Shown here piece after piece: positions 58,508-64,000 of a stretch of 64,000 nucleotides of DNA; position 1 is the first letter of the stretch, and each line of letters begins with the position of its first letter. The position numbers and the translations under genes are program-made. The stretch covers positions 186,001-250,000 of the forward strand of contig JACGCK010000041.1 of the NCBI GenBank assembly GCA_014925825.1. The letters run 5' to 3'. This DNA is from Pholiota molesta (taxonomy: Eukaryota; Basidiomycota; Agaricomycetes; Agaricales; Strophariaceae). The notes beneath the pieces are model-generated. The model had not been told where the DNA came from and ran no database searches. It worked only from the letters and a program-made list of their open reading frames with translations.

Positions 58508-59422
58508 CATCGACGCCCTTATAACATCAAAACCTCAACTCCATTATGGGAGTTTATTGCCCTATGCTATGCCCATAACTCTATGCTCCCATAAAATCAC
58601 TCCTAAACCTACTCTTGTCGTCCTGGCTATGTCCAAGATCGACGAGATCGACACCATCTCCGTAACGCTTGCAGAATTCCTTTTACGACCAACATCAATC
58701 TTGACACACGCTTCCCATGACCTCTAACGCGAAGCGCATGCGCTTCTTTTCTTTTCTTCGTTTCATCCCTGTCTATCGATGACTGCGACGATCAAACACG
58801 TTCACGATCATATTTACGACTCTAACGCCCCCGATTTTTTGTTATTTTTGTTCTGCTCTATTTTCTTGAAACCAGTACTGTTTATCTCTCATCTATCCCT
58901 GCTATCGATGTTTTCGTGCTATCTATTCATCTACGTTCTCAGCTACTTTGTTCTATATCTTCTCTGCTTTTGGGGGACATCTGATCGTCCGCATGTCCCT
59001 CTGATTACACTGCCTCTTCCATACCTTTGTTTGTTTTTCCACGAAGGTTTTGCGCAATTGATAGTGTATATTTTTTCATCATGTACGAATGAATGACTGA
59101 TGTGACTTCTGTATTCGTAGAGCGAATATGAAATCAGTGTTTCTAAACTGGTAGCAAAGCAGTGGTGATTTTATGGGTTTGATTCCGTTATATTGTCATG
59201 AGCTTGCATTATGGCAACATCTGTGCTACCCACCAATCCGCCTACACAACGTTAAATAATTTCTACTTGACCTTATAACTTCTACTCGACCTCATTCAAC
59301 ATGAACTGTCCGGTTTAATGTGCTTCCTTTATGGATTTCAGTGAATTCTGTCGTGTTCACGCGCTCCGATTATGTCCCCATGCATTACTGTGGATGATCA
59401 TCAAAGAAAAGTAACAACGAAG
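58508..59422. other. 3' UTR and spacer without a gene
   Basis: T/C-rich sequence after the large gene. A hydrophobic frame at 58779-59096 is explained by this T-rich composition and shows no family similarity. Confidence 0.5.
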
Positions 59423-61025
59423 CTACGTTTCAGCAGGGTGAAGAGATTTATCTATGATGTCTGCGAGCCCTCCGTGATGGCTGTCCGCAACGATCGCGAC
59501 TTTGAAGCCACCTTCAATGGCGCGTTGGAGCTGTTGAGCAACATCCAGCTCAATCACCTTGTATTCCTCACCCCATACCGGTACTTGGATGTACAGAGAG
59601 CGTAAAAGTCTAGTGTTTGGCGCTTGTCGCACCCCTCTGTGGATCGGGGCGCCGTAAGCCTGCGGTTCCTCGGAATGCGCTCTGAGTACATCAAGAACGC
59701 GGTCATAGGACAGCTCCATATTCGTCAAATGTAACTTCTTCAGACTGGGAAGGAAGGTGGTCTGGCTCGTCGCTGTTTCTTGGGTTTGAGCGGTTTCCGA
59801 AAGCCATGTGAGCAGGGGATCGACCGAGTGGGTAGCATTGCGTTGTGCACCTGTGCATCTGATGAACTTCAAAGTGTCTAGAGATGGGATTTCCGCCAGG
59901 AAGGGGATCAAATGTGGCTCGATCTCTATCTCCGTGTGAGTCATGTCTAATTCAAGCGACTTTAGCGTGCATTGAGAGCGCTGAAGAAGAGACATTATGT
60001 TTGTTAAAACGGCCGGGTCCGGGGAGCGACGTCAAGGCGTCGTAATGCAGGAAACTCCATCAATGCGAGAAAAGTTGATGTCGTCCAGTCCAATGTTTGA
60101 TATGAAGAGTGGTAAGATAGTCATGTTGAAGAACCACATTCCGTGTGGTATATATGCTTTCACATGGACGAAGATCGAAAGTAACACTTGTCATAAAGGA
60201 TGCCTTTGAGAAAAGATCATAACACATGTCGATCGATGGGATGCCAACATTCACTGCCCCGAGTTGATGCCAGTGCATATTCAAAAGCTTGTCAACTCGG
60301 AGATGGTCCATGGATAGTTTTCTCAGCTTGGGAAGCTGTCCGAAATTTATTTCTTCGGTAAGGCTGGCCGCCTTGATCTTCAAAGTGCGGAGCATAGAAG
60401 CATGAGCAAGTCTGGGCTGTAGGTAACAAGCCAGCCTGCGGATTCGTAAGGCCAAGTGGTACCACCGGTGAGCATATGGTTCGAATGAGTCCATGACCTT
60501 CTTTGCAATGCCAGCATTCTAGTCATCGAACGTCCCATTTCGGATCTTATGCCAATGTAAAGGGGAAGTCTCCTGATCGACGCAGCCATTCGTCTAGAAT
60601 ACCGATATCGGCCTTTTTGAAATCAGCTAAATTGACAAAGATGGAGGTCCAAAGCAGAGGAGTAGACCAAACGATAGCGCGCCAGGCTGTACACACGGCA
60701 CCGAGCAACAGGGGCGTTGTGCAAACCACCTTTCCGGCACGCCGGATACAGTAGTCCAAGGCCACGTTGGCAGGCAAGAAATTCGTGAATATCGTGGACA
60801 CTATCTCAGGGGAAGCTTTGATGTCAAGGGATCGTGTGCATGATTTATACGGCCATAAAGTAATATACGGGTTGCGTTCATAGTAGCGAAACTTTCTGCG
60901 TTGGATATATCATGGTTGATAGCGGCGAGTTCTTCGCAAGGAATGCATGGTCGACCTGCCGCTAGATTCAACAGTGAATAACGTGTTCTGTCATTCTCTG
61001 GTCGTCGACAAACTGCGAAGGACAA
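59423..61025 (-). CDS. F-box protein, frame interrupted (possible pseudogene)
   Basis: The N-terminal part (RPENDRTRYSLLNLAAGRPC, then a helix) precedes the F-box PEIVSTIFTNFLP, LLLGAVCTAWRAIVWSTPLLW. Continuing segments are RWYHLALRIRRLACYLQPRL, LPKLRKLSMDHLRVDKLL, LTTLHIKHWTG, CTLKSLELDMTHTEIEI, IPSLDTLKFIRCTGAQRN and FLPSLKKLHLTNMELSYDRV, ending DIIDKSLHPAET. A G4 run at 60809-60812 breaks the frame just before the F-box; one added base gives KLPPEIVSTIF, the expected consensus. A second gap between FPFTLA (about 60550) and AKKVMDSFEPYAHRW (about 60510) includes a TAG, and a third lies near 60040. It is either an error-damaged functional gene or an early pseudogene. Confidence 0.6.
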
Positions 61026-61063
61026 ATTCTATTAGTAGCGAAATGTCAATAGGTAGAATGGCG

Positions 61064-61507
61064 CTACCTTAAACGACAGCTATGATGCGTATCTAGTGCT
61101 CTGAGGAATCCTGAAGCTAGAGGAGGTTGAGGGCGCTGAGCGCTGGATATGAATTGGTGGTCAAAAGCGGAAGTGGCGTTGAGGAAAGTTGCCTGCGCGG
61201 CGGCATGTTCCGGGGCTTTGGAAAATAACATGACCAAAGGGAGGTCGTCGTGATCAACGTTGAGCTCGTCTTGAGCTCGTCTCCCTTTTTCTTCGACAGG
61301 GCTGAAAATACCCGCAAAGTAGAGAATAACCTTCTGGGACCGGCGTACCGGCAGGGGGTTGGAGATGTAGGTCTCGACACCCGCGAGGCTTCCCTGGTGT
61401 GCTTCACCCCCTGCGCAGTGGTCGGTGATTCCTGCGACGATGGCGGGCGAAGTGATCTGAGCGCAGCCTAGCGTGTTCATGCTATAGCAAGGTGCATTGA
61501 AGTTCAA
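61064..61507 (-). pseudogene. Dienelactone hydrolase 5' fragment (copy 4)
   Basis: SPAIVAGITDHCA, GGVKHT (in a shifted frame), GVETYISNPLPV and QKVILYFAGIFSP match the first exon of dienelactone hydrolase copy 1 in order, at high nucleotide identity. Several single-base losses change the frame, and no nucleophile Cys (YCFGG) or later exon follows. Similarity ends at about 61280; the rest of the open frame down to 61064 (STSAFDHQFISSAQRP and on) is unrelated. This is a truncated duplicate on the opposite strand from the intact cluster 13 kb away. Confidence 0.65.
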
Positions 61508-61611
61508 CTATATCCTGCATTTTGTGGTCACGTCTTGATAGTTGTAACTAGCAAACATTGAAATACATAGTATTTAGGACTATACTAGTGCTCATCAAAT
61601 TTTCACGTCGC

Positions 61612-62909
61612 TTAGGGCCTTCTTACACGGGGAATAGCGATGTGGTCATTGTAGCCCGGGTGGCCCTTACCACGAGTCACATCATGGGAAACAACCCCTT
61701 GAATATTGTAACCATCTGTAAAGATTATGGGGTCAATTAAAACATAACGCATCTTAATATCTGTGTGAGACGTACTGTGACTTCCATCTGAGGCTGGCGG
61801 GTTCGGTTGGTAGATACCGCGAGTAGGTCCTAGAGGGCCTCCGGGATGATAGCCGCCTTTCTGAATGGGATATTCGAGTCCATGACCGACCATGTTGGGG
61901 AGCGGCCTGTGGCGGTTGCCGGGGCTGCCTTGTTCGTCGTTTCTGAAGGGGACGGGCTAAAAGGACGCGCGAATGAGTTTTGAATACTCTATTTAGATAT
62001 GACCTCCCGGCACGCACGTATTTTCCGCCTTTGCCGTCGTGGCGCGCGAGATGGGCAGCGCCTTGGCGCACTTCAGTGCCATGGAGGACACCTAAGGACG
62101 ATCCATGATCAGTAAAAACGATAAAGAAGCCGGCGGACAAGAAAAACACATACCATGCGACGGAACGTGGTACTCGTCGTGGCGCCCTGGCATATTGCCG
62201 TGCTGCAGGGTTCTGTGATGAACCGCCGCCGCAGCGCCGTACGTAGCACGCCCATCCGCGGTGTGCTGCTGCATGCGGGCGTGGGCGTCTGCGTGCCCCC
62301 GGACCGCCTTCGGGTTCGTCAAGTGCTCGCCCGGGGCGAAGTCGTGTCCGGGTGTCTTCGGCTGCTGGGGCAGGCGATGGCCTTTGTCGCGGCTTTCCTT
62401 GCGGTAGCCGCCAGTGATGTGCTGTGTACCCGCCTCCGTCGTTACTGAGGTGTATTTCGGTTTGCGCGGCTTTCCGTAGCGGTAGTCGCTGTATCGCCAA
62501 TTAGTATATGCAAAGCAGAACTAGGGCATGATCAACGTACTCGGGTAGGCTAGCTGCTTGGTGTTGCAGTTCCGTCTTCCGTTCAGCATTGTAAGCCTGT
62601 TGATGAGCAACGTGGGCTTGCACGCTTGCTTTGCGCGCTTCAGAAGCTAGATCGTGCGCGGTCCTTTCCCTGACACGAGGGAAAAGGGCTCCATCGATAT
62701 CGCGTGACAGGAGGGCATCAGACGGGTAATCGCGCTCGAAAAGAGAGCCTTCAGCGACATCGCGGGAGACCAGTGAGCTGCTTCCGAAGACAGGTCAAGC
62801 GACCTGGCCTCAATGGAGAGAGAGTCGAAGGACTGGACGGGTGCCGCAAGGGTTGGAGTACAGCGCACAGGAAGGCGGGAAGAACAGCGAGGAAGAGACG
62901 AGAATGCAT
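61612..62909 (-). CDS. Secreted protein of unknown family with Gly/His/Pro-rich C-terminus
   Basis: The ATG at 62909 gives MHSRLFLAVLPAFLCAVLQP, a signal peptide. With two single-base repairs (G3 at 62850-62852, and near 62785) the frame reads APVQSFDSLSIEARSLDLSS, VSRDVAEGSLFERDYPSDAL, RVRERTAHDLASEARKASVQ and HQQAYNAERKTELQHQAASL. Introns then join DDYRYGKPRKPKYTSVTTEA, HDFAPGEHLTNPKAVRGHAD, HHRTLQHGNMPGRHDEYHVP, GVLHGTEVRQGAAHLARHDG and VPFRNDEQGSPGNRHRPLPN, ending in HGLEYPIQKGGYHPGGPLGP and beyond. The two SRD-V/I-like motifs (VSRDV, LSRDI) could be processing sites. I know no family for it. Charged helical middle, His-rich tail, possibly metal-binding. The last exon's end is uncertain. 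Confidence 0.6.
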
Positions 62910-63727
62910 TTTTTTGTTGGGAAAGGCGTAAGTGACTAACCAAGCACAGCTCGGTTGGTAGTGGTAGTGGGGAGAAGACCAGCTTGAGGAAAACCTAACG
63001 CCTGGTCAGGCTTTTATACTGCCAGCTTGGCTCCTGATGCCAACTCAGCGTAGAGAGGATGAATCAGATGTACGGACTGTTCGGGCTAGGCTACTCCATG
63101 CGTAGGGTAGGTTACCAGTCCAAGTTATTAGGAAGACACTTATCATACATTGTCATCACTCCTCCACCGAGGCTCCACGTTACATGCCAGCCGAAATCTG
63201 ATGTGTGCGCGACCCATAGTGCTCGAGAGATTGGCTGATTTCGTACGTTTTAAAGAAAGATGCGTCTGCAAAGATTTGTTGCAAGCTTTGGGAAATGTTT
63301 TCAATGAGACCTGCAAATCATTGATCATCGATAATTGCCAGTGAATGCCGTAAACTGAGGCCTGAGGCTTTGAAGCTTGACGCACCAGACGATGAGAGAG
63401 AAAAACTAAATGTAGGTTACGATACCTAGTTGCGTAGTCTCGTTCTCGTCCATTTAGGGTAATGATCGAGTAATGATACCACGAGGATCCGCGCAAGATC
63501 CGCTTCTGCGGAGCGATTCTCGCTGCGGCAGCAAAAGATTGGCGGTGGGCTTCGGGCCTGGGGCCGGGTTTTGACAAAGCTTATCGCCCAAGCTCTCCGC
63601 TGCTATGAGGATCGTCAATCTCGAGGAACTTACGACGACGCGTTCATGAAGTGGCGCTTGATTTGACTGAAACAATGCGATAATGTTACATGCTCTTTCT
63701 CATCTTCCCTTCTCGGTGGCCGAAACC
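62910..63727. other. Spacer between the secreted-protein gene and the last hydrolase copy
   Basis: Promoter of the secreted-protein gene and 3' flank of the fifth hydrolase copy. A frame at 63143-63577 lacks any family similarity. From about 63670 the sequence is homologous to the 3' flank of hydrolase copy 1 (to about 45235). Confidence 0.45.
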
Positions 63728-64000
63728 CTACGAACTATCAGCGAACCTCTTGAACCACCCCACGATACTCCGGGCTGATTCTTCCTTTGCCCAACCTATA
63801 ACGACGAGGTCAGTCAGGCTACTCTCAACATCCAGATATCGCCTTCCACGTACGTGCGTTCTCCACGTCGGATCCCCACGCGTCCGAACCCATGGCTCAC
63901 CCGGAGAAGAGCTGGACGTGTACGTCGCCTTGATCTCAGCTAGTATTTCCTCCGCGCGATGGCGCTGCGCGGCGGGGAAGAGTTATCCGTCTCTAAAATA
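63728..64000 (-). pseudogene. Dienelactone hydrolase 3' end (copy 5, runs off the window)
   Basis: The last exon (GWAKEESARSIVGWFKRFAD to SS and TAG at 63728-63730) is almost identical to copy 1, including the bases after the stop. An intron sits at the same place. In the previous exon five places within about 140 bases lack one base relative to copy 1 (for example GTACACGTC where copy 1 has GTACCACGTG, and TCCGGGTGAG for TCCGGCGTGAG), so the frame around the catalytic His is broken. The 5' part lies outside the window. Retained intron means DNA-level duplication. Decay is likely, base-call loss possible. Confidence 0.65.

Noticed and set aside
58779..59096. A hydrophobic 105-residue frame that could be a membrane protein
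   Set aside because: T-rich 3' UTR-type sequence gives Leu/Phe/Ser by composition; no family similarity.

Overview
The window reads as nuclear DNA of an Agaricomycete, a mushroom-forming and probably wood- or litter-decaying basidiomycete. Nearly every gene is split by many 47-70 base GT-AG introns, with micro-exons down to 12 bases. F-box proteins are abundant, DUF6533-type membrane proteins are present, and enzyme families include an aryl-alcohol-oxidase-like GMC oxidoreductase, dienelactone hydrolases and a type I metacaspase. I saw no bacterial operons, rRNA, tRNA or CRISPR arrays. All exon models are hand-spliced from the sequence and protein-family knowledge, without transcript evidence.

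Layout. 0-10 kb: end of a conserved basic protein, a scrambled F-box gene, a multi-exon GIT1-like MFS transporter, an intact F-box/LRR gene and a single-pass membrane protein. 10-19 kb: ACH1 (acetyl-CoA hydrolase/CoA-transferase), an F-box-like gene and a monocarboxylate-type MFS transporter. 19-20 kb: an 81-bp tandem repeat carrying a 12-bp palindrome, next to transposon-like debris. 20-30 kb: a BTB/POZ protein, an F-box remnant, a secreted GMC oxidoreductase and a dihydroflavonol-reductase-like SDR. 31-38 kb: an F-box gene, a TPR gene with an in-frame stop, and a metacaspase. 39-49 kb: a DUF6533 membrane protein, a classical SDR and three tandem dienelactone hydrolases. 50-58.5 kb: one very large, low-complexity, lysine/serine-rich protein of about 2,400 residues. 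59-64 kb: another F-box gene, a fragment of a fourth dienelactone hydrolase, a secreted protein of unknown family, and the 3' end of a fifth hydrolase copy running off the edge.

The genes do not form one pathway. The GMC oxidoreductase, the two SDRs, the carboxylate-type transporter, ACH1 and the hydrolases would all fit use of aromatic or lignin-derived acids and acetyl/propionyl units, but they are interleaved with unrelated genes, so a cluster is only a hypothesis.

The strongest sequence-level observation is technical. At least ten reading-frame breaks in otherwise well-conserved genes (ACH1, two F-box genes, the 2,400-residue protein, the secreted protein) are each repaired by adding back a single base, mostly in a homopolymer. 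I found no break that needs one base removed. This looks like deletion-biased long-read assembly error, so the pseudogene calls here should be treated with caution.
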